The notes: generated by a model from the sequence alone, not told the origin. A DNA stretch of 7,518 bases from Actinomycetota bacterium (GCA_003136795.1 PLDP01000022.1:5649-13166), one strand, 5' to 3'; shown: positions 1 through 5,975, counted from the stretch's first letter. Made by a program: numbers and translations.

Positions 1-433
1 TTGCCTTGAGGAACGCGACGCCACCGAGAACGCCGGCGGGGAAGAACTTCACGAGCGCCGCTCCGGCCTTGACGGCAGTGGCGATCTCCGTCGGCGTGCA
101 CGCGCCCGGGACGGCCGGGATGCCGAGGTCGCTGCAGACCGCGAGGACCTCGAGGTCGGTGTTCGGCGCGACGACGAACTGCGCGCCCTGCTCGATCGCG
201 CGCCGCGCGTCGTCGGCGGTACGCACGGTTCCGGCGCCGACGAGCGCGTCGGGGTGCGACGTGCGCAGCAGCGGGATCGCCTCGATACCGGCCGGCGTGC
301 GCAGCGTGATCTCCGCGGCGGGGAGGCCTCCTGCACTCAGCGCTTCGAGCAGCGGCTCCGCCTGGTCGACCGAGCCGAGCTCGATGACCGGGACGACGCC
401 GAGGGACGTGATTCGCTCAACGATCTCTGACAT
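1..433 (-). CDS. eda: KDPG/KHG-type class I aldolase, N-terminal 144 residues (cut by window edge)
   Basis: This is a Schiff-base aldolase that splits 2-keto-3-deoxy-6-phosphogluconate or 4-hydroxy-2-oxoglutarate into pyruvate plus an aldehyde; it is cytosolic. The visible part is 144 residues of a family usually a little over 200, so the C-terminal third lies off the left edge. It has the family landmarks: VVPVIEL near residues 13-19, EITLRT at 41-46, VGAGTV at 65-70, VPGACTPTE at 108-116 and VKFFPAG at 128-134. Glu41, Arg45 and Lys129 match the general base, phosphate/carboxylate Arg and Schiff-base Lys of E. coli Eda (45, 49, 133, as I remember them), with identical spacing. The ATG at 433 lies two bases after the stop of the Mo-subunit C-half, with only a weak ribosome site, so translation is probably coupled. 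Family membership is secure. The substrate is not: KDPG, KHG and other 2-keto-3-deoxy acids are all possible. Confidence 0.9.
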   Translation of the reverse strand, partial: MSEIVERITSLGVVPVIELGSVDQAEPLLEALSAGGLPAAEITLRTPAGIEAIPLLRTSHPDALVGAGTVRTADDARRAIEQGAQFVVAPNTDLEVLAVCSDLGIPAVPGACTPTEIATAVKAGAALVKFFPAGVLGGVAFLKA

Positions 434-435
434 GG

Positions 436-1545
436 CTACTCGCTTACGAGGGGGAACCTCCACGCGCCCTCTGCTCGGTTTTCCGCGGTGGAGACCGCGG
501 CGACGGCGAGGTGCTCGTCGTAGATCACGCGCCGGCCATCTCGCCGCGGCTGTCGCGACTCGTCGAGCGCGCGCAGGACGCGCTCCGGCCGCGCGGGCAG
601 CTCCGTGACCCAGACGCCGACGGCATCGTGGATCGCGGCGACGATCGCGGGGCTCTGTGCGTTGTTCGCCATCTCGCCGACTGCCTTCGCGCCGAACGGG
701 CCGACCGGGTCGGGATCCTCGAGCGCGACGTTCTTCAGCTCGGGGAGGTCCGCCATCCCCGGCACCGCGTACGCGCCGAACTCCGGCCCGCGGTGCGAGA
801 GCTCCGGGTAATACGGATACGACTCCTCGAGGAGGGCCAGCCCGAGCCCCATGACGGCGCCCCCCTGGATCTGCCCCTCAACGAGGGTGGGGTTGATCGC
901 ACGGCCGACGTCGTAGACCTGCACGAGCTTCGTCACGCGCACCTCGCCGGTCTCGTCGTCGACCTCGACGTCGGCGACGCACGATGCGTACGAGATCGCC
1001 GCGTGCGGCTCGCACTCGCCGGTTTCCTTGTCCGGCTCGACGTGCGGGAACATCCAGGCGCCCGAGCCGGCGATCATCTCGCCGTACGTCCAGGACGCGG
1101 TGGCGGCGACCTCCGCCACGCTCACCTTCCGCTCCGGCGCACCATGCACGGCGACGTCACCGTCGGCGATCTCGAGGTCCTCCGGATCGACCTCCATCAT
1201 CCGCGAGGCGACCTCGAGCAGACGCTGACGCGTGCGATAGGCGGCGACGGCGATCGCGTTCCCGTCGATGAACGTCCCGCGCGACGCGAACGTCCCGAAG
1301 CTCACCGGCGACGTGTCCGTGTCGAAGTTGTTCATCGTCACCGTGTCGTACGGGACGCCGATCATGTCGGCGGCGATCTGCGTGTGGACGGTCTTCGAGC
1401 CCTGCCCGACGTCGACCGTGCCGGAGAACACGTCGACGTGGCCGTCCGGCTTGACCTTGATCCAGGCCTGCGACGGGTCGCCGCCCTGGTTCATGCCGGT
1501 CGGATACTCGATCGTCGCGATCCCGCGACCTCGGCGCAGAGCCAT
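436..1545 (-). CDS. Molybdenum hydroxylase, molybdopterin subunit C-terminal half (MoCoBD_2 domain, separate gene)
   Basis: This 369-residue protein (about 40 kDa) corresponds to the second molybdopterin-binding domain of the xanthine dehydrogenase/CoxL family. Visible family landmarks are RRGRGIA at 4-10, VDVGQGSKT at 44-52, the DVGRAINP stretch at 212-219 with GQIQGG at 224-229, and GAKAVGE at 285-291. Glu291 aligns with the catalytic base of the family (Glu1261 of bovine xanthine oxidase). It carries no N-terminal Ald_Xan_dh_C or GGGFGGK segment; these are on the preceding gene, with which it must pair to form one active site. The ATG at 1545 shares its A with the TGA of that gene (TGATG) and has GGAGG six bases upstream, so I prefer it to the ATG at 1584 in the same frame. 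About 40 residues follow the usual family C-terminus (after roughly residue 328); this Arg/Glu-rich tail is not recognised. The likely organisation is the NdhL/NdhM type. Confidence 0.93.
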   Translation of the reverse strand: MALRRGRGIATIEYPTGMNQGGDPSQAWIKVKPDGHVDVFSGTVDVGQGSKTVHTQIAADMIGVPYDTVTMNNFDTDTSPVSFGTFASRGTFIDGNAIAVAAYRTRQRLLEVASRMMEVDPEDLEIADGDVAVHGAPERKVSVAEVAATASWTYGEMIAGSGAWMFPHVEPDKETGECEPHAAISYASCVADVEVDDETGEVRVTKLVQVYDVGRAINPTLVEGQIQGGAVMGLGLALLEESYPYYPELSHRGPEFGAYAVPGMADLPELKNVALEDPDPVGPFGAKAVGEMANNAQSPAIVAAIHDAVGVWVTELPARPERVLRALDESRQPRRDGRRVIYDEHLAVAAVSTAENRAEGAWRFPLVSE

Positions 1546-2957
1546 CAGACGCCTCCCTCGAGGGCGGGGTGGTTGTCGCGCCACACGAGCGGGTGCGTCA
1601 CGGGCTCGCGCTGCTGCTCGACGAGGTGCGCCGGGAGTAGCGCTCCCGACCGCTTCGCATTCGTCATCGCTCGCTCGTCGGGCGGCAGCTCCACGTCCGC
1701 GGCTTCGGCCGCGGCGAGCAGCGTCGAGACCGTCGACGGGTTGCCGTACACGACGCGCGACGGCGAGCTGTCACCGACGCGATTCGCGTTCTTCAGCCGC
1801 AGCTCCCAGGGATCCATCCCGATTACCTGCGCGATGCGGTTCATGTGCGTCTCGACCGCGAACGATGCCGACGTGACGCCAAAGCCGCGCATCGCAGCCG
1901 TCGGCACGTGGTTCGTCATCACGACGAACGTGTTGAACGCGACGGCGGGGATCGAATACGCGCCGGCGAGGTGGAACGCGTGCTTTGAGCACGCGTATGC
2001 CGAAGTCATCATGTACGCACCCGCGTCGTGAAGCGTGAGCGTCTTGCGACCGAGGATCCACCCGTCGTGCGTCACCGCGTCGGCGATCTCGACGTGCCAC
2101 GCTGCGCGCGTCGTGGAGCAGAGCATCTCCTCCTCGCGCGTGTGCCTCCACTTCACGGGCCTCTGCGTCTTGAGCGCGAGCACCGCCGTGATCGGCTCGG
2201 TCTTCGTGTCGATCTTGCCGCCGAAGCCGCCGCCGACGGTGCCGCCCACGAACTTCAGCATTCCCATCGGCATTCGAAGGTGTCGCGCGGTGATGTCCAT
2301 CGAGTAGTAGAGCGCCTGACTCGTCGAGTGGATCGTCACGCGGCCGTTCGGCTCGGGAATCGCCAGTGCCGCCGCCGGCTCCGCGGGCGCCTGCTCGATC
2401 GCACCCGGCCGGTAAACGCCTTCGACGATCACGTCCGCCGCCGCAAATGCCTCGCTGACGTTGCCCTTGCGGATCTGCCGCTGCGGCTGGTCCGGGTAGT
2501 AGAAGAAGACGTTCCCGTCGGGGGTCACCTGCGGCTGGCCGGCGTCCCAGGCGTTGCGCACGTCGAGAAACGGGATGCGCTCCTCGAGCTCGAGCTCGAT
2601 CGCCTGGACCGCGTCGAGCGCCTCCGCCTCTGTCTCGGCGGCGACGACCGCGATCAGCTGGCCGACGAAACGGACCTCGTGCTCGGCGAGCAACGGCTCG
2701 TCCGGCGCGATCCCCCACACCTCCTGGTGACCGACGACGTTGTTCGGGACGTCGGCGTGCGTGATCACCGCGTGCACGCCGGGCATCGCCTCCGCGCGCG
2801 TCGTATCGAGACGGACGATCCGCGCCGACGCGACGGGCGAGCGGAACGCCTTCGCCCAGAGCATGCCCGGCAGGCTGAAGTCGTCGACGAACCGGCTTCG
2901 AGCCGTGACGTGGTCGATCCCGTCGTAGCGGGGAAGGCTCGCTCCGACCGCCTTCAC
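1545..2957 (-). CDS. Molybdenum hydroxylase, molybdopterin subunit N-terminal half (Ald_Xan_dh_C + MoCoBD_1, separate gene)
   Basis: This 470-residue protein (about 50 kDa) is the front half of a molybdopterin subunit that is normally 750-800 residues long. Residues about 13-125 are the aldehyde oxidase/xanthine dehydrogenase a/b hammerhead domain. From about 145 the MoCoBD_1 domain follows, with GGTVGGGFGGK at 238-248 and TAAMRGFG at 353-360. The CoxL active-site Cys loop (AYRCSFR) is absent, so it is not a form I CO dehydrogenase. By ungapped comparison with bovine xanthine oxidase from memory, the purine-contacting Glu802 and Arg880 are replaced by Ile249 and Lys325, while Phe914 is kept as Phe359. 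Start is the GTG at 2957, inside a 4-base GTGA overlap with the FeS gene; the open frame runs on to 3866 but that part is a shadow without family similarity. The last 50 residues lead to a TGA that overlaps the next start. Together with the next gene it makes one complete active site. Confidence 0.92.
   Translation of the reverse strand: MKAVGASLPRYDGIDHVTARSRFVDDFSLPGMLWAKAFRSPVASARIVRLDTTRAEAMPGVHAVITHADVPNNVVGHQEVWGIAPDEPLLAEHEVRFVGQLIAVVAAETEAEALDAVQAIELELEERIPFLDVRNAWDAGQPQVTPDGNVFFYYPDQPQRQIRKGNVSEAFAAADVIVEGVYRPGAIEQAPAEPAAALAIPEPNGRVTIHSTSQALYYSMDITARHLRMPMGMLKFVGGTVGGGFGGKIDTKTEPITAVLALKTQRPVKWRHTREEEMLCSTTRAAWHVEIADAVTHDGWILGRKTLTLHDAGAYMMTSAYACSKHAFHLAGAYSIPAVAFNTFVVMTNHVPTAAMRGFGVTSASFAVETHMNRIAQVIGMDPWELRLKNANRVGDSSPSRVVYGNPSTVSTLLAAAEAADVELPPDERAMTNAKRSGALLPAHLVEQQREPVTHPLVWRDNHPALEGGV
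1552..1556 (-). promoter_or_regulatory. Ribosome binding site of the molybdopterin C-half, inside the N-half gene
   Basis: GGAGG on the minus strand (within GAGGGAGGC) lies six bases before the ATG at 1545. The ATG is part of a TGATG with the stop of the N-half. This site decides the start of the C-half and is the main sequence evidence that the two halves are made as separate proteins and not as a broken single chain. Confidence 0.85.
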
Positions 2958-3457
2958 GAGCCCGCCGCCCTGATCTCGAGGGTGGACGGCGCACGCGTGC
3001 CGGTCTCGCCGCGCGACGCCGCGACGACTGCGTCGACGATCTTCACGTAACCCGTGCAGCGGCAGTAATGGCCGCCGAGAGCCTCGACGACCTCGTCGCG
3101 CTCCAGGGCACCGCCCTTGCGCTCGATCAACGCAGTGGCCGCGAGGAGCATCCCCGGTGTGCAGAACCCGCACTGCGCGGCGTAGTGCTCGTCGAACGCG
3201 GCCTGCACGACGGAGAGGTTCGCCGGATCGCCGAGCGCCTCGGCCGTCGTGATGCTCGCGCCCTCGATCGCTCCAACCGGCGTGAGGCACGAACGCCGCG
3301 GCTCGCCGTCGATCAGCACCGTGCACGTGCCGCAGCTGCCGTGCTGGCAGCCGGCCTTCGCGCCGACGAGACCAAGCTCCTCGCGCAGGACGTGCAGCAG
3401 CGGGGTGAGAGGCCCGGCCGCGACGAGGCGCTCCTTTCCGTTGACCACGAGCTTCAT
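2954..3457 (-). CDS. Molybdenum hydroxylase [2Fe-2S] subunit (CoxS/NdhS family)
   Basis: This is the electron-transfer subunit that passes electrons from the Mo centre to the FAD subunit. It is 167 residues, the usual length. Residues 1-75 form the plant-ferredoxin-like domain with Cys37, Cys42, Cys45 and Cys57 (pattern C-x4-C-x2-C-x11-C, around CQHGSCGTC). The helical second domain carries Cys96 and Cys99 (CGFC) and Cys132 and Cys134 (YCRCTGY), so both clusters have full ligand sets. The ATG at 3457 overlaps the stop of the FAD subunit as ATGA, and GGAGGAG lies five bases upstream, so start choice is firm. Its own TGA overlaps the GTG of the molybdopterin N-half. The roughly 15-residue tail after about residue 150 is Ala/Thr-rich and probably disordered. 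Subunit identity is certain; the substrate of the complex cannot be judged from this subunit. Confidence 0.97.
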   Translation of the reverse strand: MKLVVNGKERLVAAGPLTPLLHVLREELGLVGAKAGCQHGSCGTCTVLIDGEPRRSCLTPVGAIEGASITTAEALGDPANLSVVQAAFDEHYAAQCGFCTPGMLLAATALIERKGGALERDEVVEALGGHYCRCTGYVKIVDAVVAASRGETGTRAPSTLEIRAAGS

Positions 3458-4227
3458 CTCGACTCCTCCAGCTGCTCCAGCGCGCGCGCGACGAGGACGG
3501 GCAGCACGCGCCTGCGGTACCAGGCCGACGCGAGCGGGTCGTCCTCCGGCACGACGTCCTCGAGCACGGCCGCCGCGGCGTCACGCGCGGTCGCGCCTCC
3601 GGCGAGCGCCCGCTCGACCGAGGGACACGCGACCGCGTGCGCGCGCTCCGCGAAGCCGCCCACGGCAACGTGAACACCGTCGTCCCGCCGAGCGACCGCG
3701 ACGGAGAGCACGGCGTACGTGCGCGAGTGCGTTCGGCGCTGCTCGAGGTAGACGCCTGCGAGCGGCCGCTCGAGCTCGACGGCGAGCACGAGTCGCGGCT
3801 CGCTGCCCGCGAGGAAGTCCTCGACCGGCTCGATCCGCTCGCCGCCCGCGCCCACGGAGCGGACACACGCGCCGAGCGCGATCAGCGCCGGCTGCAGGTC
3901 GCCGCCGGTGTGGAGGTTCCCGCCGACCGTTCCCTGGCCGCGGATCTCGAGGTCGGGGATTCGCGCGGCCGTGGCGAGGGGCTCGGGGGCGATCTCCGCG
4001 AGCCGCGCGAGCGTGACCGTCGCGCCCACCGTCAGCGTGTCCCCGTCCACGAGCTCATCGAGGCCTGACGCGTGCAGCATGAGCGCATGCACGGGATGCA
4101 GCTGTCCGTGCGTCACGAGCGGAACGACGATCGTCCCGCCGCCGACGACCGTGACGGCGACGCCGTCGCCGAAGAGCTCGGCGGCTTCGCCGGGCGAGGT
4201 GGGAACCGTCACCTCAACAGTCGTCAC
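3454..4227 (-). CDS. Molybdenum hydroxylase FAD-binding subunit (CoxM/NdhF family)
   Basis: This subunit carries the FAD of the Mo-hydroxylase and hands electrons to NAD+, a quinone or another acceptor. It has 257 residues, slightly shorter than the usual 270-300. The FAD_binding_5 domain shows VVGGGT at 27-32 and the diagnostic RGQGTVGGNLHTGGD at 96-110. The C-terminal CO_deh_flav_C domain spans about 155-255 and ends in the typical ASAWYRRRVLPVLVARAL at 233-250. The start is a GTG at 4227, one base after the TGA of the tautomerase/ABM gene. A GAGGG about ten bases upstream is a slightly distant ribosome site, so coupling is likely. A second in-frame GTG at codon 6 is possible but less likely. 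The usual N-terminal 'F.Y..P.s..ea' opening is shortened here to VTVPTSPGEAAEL. No feature identifies the electron acceptor. Confidence 0.95.
   Translation of the reverse strand: MTTVEVTVPTSPGEAAELFGDGVAVTVVGGGTIVVPLVTHGQLHPVHALMLHASGLDELVDGDTLTVGATVTLARLAEIAPEPLATAARIPDLEIRGQGTVGGNLHTGGDLQPALIALGACVRSVGAGGERIEPVEDFLAGSEPRLVLAVELERPLAGVYLEQRRTHSRTYAVLSVAVARRDDGVHVAVGGFAERAHAVACPSVERALAGGATARDAAAAVLEDVVPEDDPLASAWYRRRVLPVLVARALEQLEESR
3463..3469 (-). promoter_or_regulatory. Ribosome binding site of the [2Fe-2S] subunit
   Basis: GGAGGAG on the minus strand lies five bases before the ATG at 3457 and inside the last codons of the FAD subunit. It fixes the start in the ATGA overlap and allows reinitiation or independent loading. 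Confidence 0.8.
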
Positions 4228-4228
4228 G

Positions 4229-4750
4229 TCAGCCGCGCCCTCGGAACACGTCGATCACGCGTCCGGCGACCACACCGTCCACCGACGCGGAGACGAGCTC
4301 CGACTCCTCGCTTCTCAGCTCGGCGGTCCGAGCCTCGGCGGTGTGCCGCTCGAGCGCCTCTGGCGAGGTCCACTTCTCGACGACGAAGAACTCGTTCGCA
4401 TCGTCCGTCGACAGCAACGTCGACGAAAGGAATCCCTGCTGGGATGCGAGGAACGGGAAGAGAGAGTCGCGGCGCCAGGCGATGTAGTCCGCGCGCTTTC
4501 CGTCCTTCAACGTGACGCGCGACACGGACACGAGCGCTGGGACATAGTCCGGCGGCGGCAATGCCGGGCGGCTCGACACCAGGGTCGGCCCGATCGCCCA
4601 CTCCTCGGTCGGCACGTCCCTGAAGAGCACCTGCACGTTCTCGCGCGGCGGGCCCGCGATCTCGGAGACCGCATCGACGATCGCGCGACCGAGAAACTCC
4701 TTCATCACGGTCGTGCGACCGGGAAACATCTGAACACTGACGATCGGCAT
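4229..4750 (-). CDS. Tautomerase-like domain fused to an ABM (antibiotic biosynthesis monooxygenase) domain
   Basis: This 173-residue protein has two small domains. Residues 1-60 look like a 4-oxalocrotonate tautomerase. After removal of Met, Pro1 would be the catalytic base, and the segment aligns without gaps to the P. putida enzyme from memory: GR at 10-11 (Arg11 kept) and Trp50 in place of Phe50, but Gln39 where that enzyme has Arg39. Residues about 72-150 resemble an ABM/Dabb-like ferredoxin fold, with VSVSRVTLKDGK near 74-85, a GFLSS turn at 106-110 and EKWTSPEALERH at 125-136; such domains act on quinol-like substrates or only stabilise dimers. A Pro-rich linker (about 62-69) joins them. 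The ATG at 4750 has GGAGGAGAGG six bases upstream. It opens the catabolic block, right after a hairpin, and ends one base before the FAD-subunit gene. Role: probably rearranges or oxidises an unstable enol, keto or quinol intermediate of this pathway (inference). Confidence 0.8.
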   Translation of the reverse strand: MPIVSVQMFPGRTTVMKEFLGRAIVDAVSEIAGPPRENVQVLFRDVPTEEWAIGPTLVSSRPALPPPDYVPALVSVSRVTLKDGKRADYIAWRRDSLFPFLASQQGFLSSTLLSTDDANEFFVVEKWTSPEALERHTAEARTAELRSEESELVSASVDGVVAGRVIDVFRGRG

Positions 4751-4756
4751 ACGCGG

Positions 4757-4766
4757 CCTCTCCTCC
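4757..4766 (-). promoter_or_regulatory. Strong ribosome binding site of the tautomerase/ABM gene
   Basis: GGAGGAGAGG on the minus strand lies six bases before the ATG at 4750. It is the first strong translation signal after the hairpin at 4779-4811 and so restarts translation of the downstream catabolic block. Confidence 0.8.
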
Positions 4767-4778
4767 GGCGACGAGGTG

Positions 4779-4811
4779 TCGGGAGGGGGCTCAACTTGAG
4801 CCCCCTCCCGA
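4779..4811 (-). terminator. Perfect inverted repeat after the binding-protein gene (attenuator, terminator or mRNA stabiliser)
   Basis: The arms 4779-4794 and 4796-4811 are exact reverse complements around C4795. This gives about 15 usable GC-rich base pairs with a 3-base loop. On the minus strand it begins eight bases after the stop of the binding-protein gene. The following transcript reads CACCTCGTCGCC, with no U-run, so it is not a standard intrinsic terminator. It is likelier to block 3'-exonuclease decay or partly stop transcription, so that more binding protein than downstream enzyme is made. Confidence 0.6.
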
Positions 4812-4819
4812 GTGGGGGA

Positions 4820-5896
4820 TTACTTGGGCGGGTTGCTAACGGCCTTGACGAGCGGGAGCTGCATGTACTTGCTGACGAGGGACTTGTTGTTGAAGAAGTC
4901 CCAACCAACAGCCTTGCTCATGTTCGCCTTGGTCACGAAGACCGTGTGGCTGTAGTACAGATGACCGCCCTGCACCGACTTGTTGATGTAGCCGTCGATC
5001 AAGCGGACGCTCATCAAGCCCTCGAGTGCGGGCGAGCAGGTGTCGGTGGCCTTGAGCCAGCCGGCCTTGACCCCCGCGAGGCCGTACGGGGCCCCGTTCT
5101 GGGAAACCACGAAGACCTGCTTGTCCTTGTGGGCCGCGACGAGGGCGGTGTGCGCCCCCACGGCCATGTCTTCGTTCTCGACGAAGATGCCCTTGAGGTT
5201 CGGGTACTTGCCGATGATGTCCTGCATCGCCTTGTAGGCGTCAGGGCGCAGCCAGTGCCCGGTCTCGGTCGAGACATATTGGATCTTGCCGCCCGCGCAG
5301 CTCAGAGTCGGGTTGCCGGCGGTGGTGTTGCCGGTGCAGCCGAGCCCGTTGAGGAAGCCGGTGCGGTAGCCCTCGGCGTCGCCGCGGCCGAGCTGGCCGG
5401 TGATCACGGCGACCTGACCGGTCACGCGCGACTTCATGTACGTGCCGAGCGGAACACCGTAGGGAACGAGGTTGACCTGCTCGAACCCGACGACGTCCTT
5501 CTTGGTCAGGTACTTGTGCGAGTAGCCGTACATCAGGAAGATCGGCACGCCGGCCTTGCCGGCCGCGTTGATCGATGCGTCCTCCGTCGAGAGTCCGACC
5601 GAGTAGCCGTCGATCGCGACCGAGCCCTGTGCGATCGCGTTGTTCACGTTCGCGAGCTCGACCGACGGGCTGATGTTCGGGTTGGGATAGGCCTTGACCG
5701 TATAGCCGAGCTTGGCCGCGGCCGCCTCGGCGCCCTTCAGGCCGTCCTGGTAGTAGAGATCAGGCCCGGAGAGCAGGAACGCGATCGTTCCCTTGCTCTT
5801 GACCTGTGACTGCGCGGGTGCCTTCCCGGCACTCGCGACCGCCGCCAGGGCCACGATGACCGACAGGGCGACGCCAATTCGAACGAATCTGAACAT
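4820..5896 (-). CDS. Periplasmic sugar-binding protein of an RbsB/XylF-type ABC importer
   Basis: This extracytoplasmic binding protein would capture the ligand and deliver it to the permease encoded upstream. From the ATG at 5896 it has 358 residues. Residues 1-30 are a signal peptide: short basic n-region (FRFVR), hydrophobic core IGVALSVIVALAAVA, cleavage probably after ASA (about 23) or APA (about 28). There is no lipobox Cys. The mature part is a Peripla_BP_4 (type 1) fold: GTIAFLLSG at 36-44 opens domain 1, YYQDGLKGAEAAA at 48-60 is the first helix, and VENEDMAVGAHTAL at 239-252 matches the family 'NDxMAxGA' hinge segment. Cys187 and Cys200 sit close together and could form a disulphide. 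An in-frame TTG at 5959 behind a strong GGGAGGTGG would add 21 residues; I prefer 5896 because it gives a normal signal peptide. Ribose-family proteins bind pentoses, hexoses, polyols and autoinducer-2, so the ligand is open. Confidence 0.9.
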   Translation of the reverse strand: MFRFVRIGVALSVIVALAAVASAGKAPAQSQVKSKGTIAFLLSGPDLYYQDGLKGAEAAAAKLGYTVKAYPNPNISPSVELANVNNAIAQGSVAIDGYSVGLSTEDASINAAGKAGVPIFLMYGYSHKYLTKKDVVGFEQVNLVPYGVPLGTYMKSRVTGQVAVITGQLGRGDAEGYRTGFLNGLGCTGNTTAGNPTLSCAGGKIQYVSTETGHWLRPDAYKAMQDIIGKYPNLKGIFVENEDMAVGAHTALVAAHKDKQVFVVSQNGAPYGLAGVKAGWLKATDTCSPALEGLMSVRLIDGYINKSVQGGHLYYSHTVFVTKANMSKAVGWDFFNNKSLVSKYMQLPLVKAVSNPPK

Positions 5897-5960
5897 TGCC
5901 TGTTTCACTCCATTCTTGTCATAGATCCGCCAGATGGCACGATCGTTTTCAGGCTGCAAA

Positions 5961-5969
5961 CCACCTCCC
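5961..5969 (-). promoter_or_regulatory. Strong Shine-Dalgarno-like site in the leader of the binding-protein gene
   Basis: GGGAGGTGG on the minus strand lies seven bases after the permease stop. The nearest in-frame start is a TTG at 5959, with a short spacing of four bases after GGGAGG. The ATG at 5896, which gives the better signal peptide, is over 60 bases away and has only AGG at three bases. The site therefore either drives a 379-residue form or acts in the leader as a ribosome standby or mRNA-stabilising site. Confidence 0.5.
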
Positions 5970-5975
5970 TTTTTC

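Noticed and set aside
1543..1584. Frameshift or sequencing error splitting a single molybdopterin subunit, or an ATG start of the C-half at 1584
   Set aside because: The overlap is a TGATG with a well-spaced GGAGG, the break is at a domain border, and the 13 residues between 1584 and 1545 (ARQPPRPRGRRL) do not look like family sequence.
511..2031. Plus-strand open frame of 506 codons opposite the Mo-subunit genes
   Set aside because: It is the antisense shadow of two genes with clear family motifs; its composition is Arg/Asp/His-rich with no domain.
2584..2601. Short GAGCTC-rich repeat
   Set aside because: It encodes the IELELEE stretch of the Mo N-half and is explained by Glu/Leu codon choice in GC-rich DNA.
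2958..3866. Upstream extension of the Mo N-half frame as far as 3866
   Set aside because: It covers the FeS and FAD genes in another frame and is Arg/Ser-rich without family similarity; similarity starts just after the GTG at 2957.
1545..4227. Form I aerobic CO dehydrogenase (coxMSL)
   Set aside because: The gene order M-S-L fits, but the AYRCSFR active-site loop with its Cys is missing and the large subunit is split.
3908..5809. Plus-strand open frame of 633 codons opposite the FAD subunit, tautomerase/ABM and binding-protein genes
   Set aside because: It crosses three well-supported genes and the hairpin, has an Arg/Asp/Val-rich composition typical of antisense frames in GC-rich DNA, and shows no recognisable domain.
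5897..5975. Promoter for the binding-protein gene in the 79-base gap
   Set aside because: TTGCAG resembles a -35 box, but no acceptable -10 box lies at the right distance; readthrough from the permease gene is sufficient.
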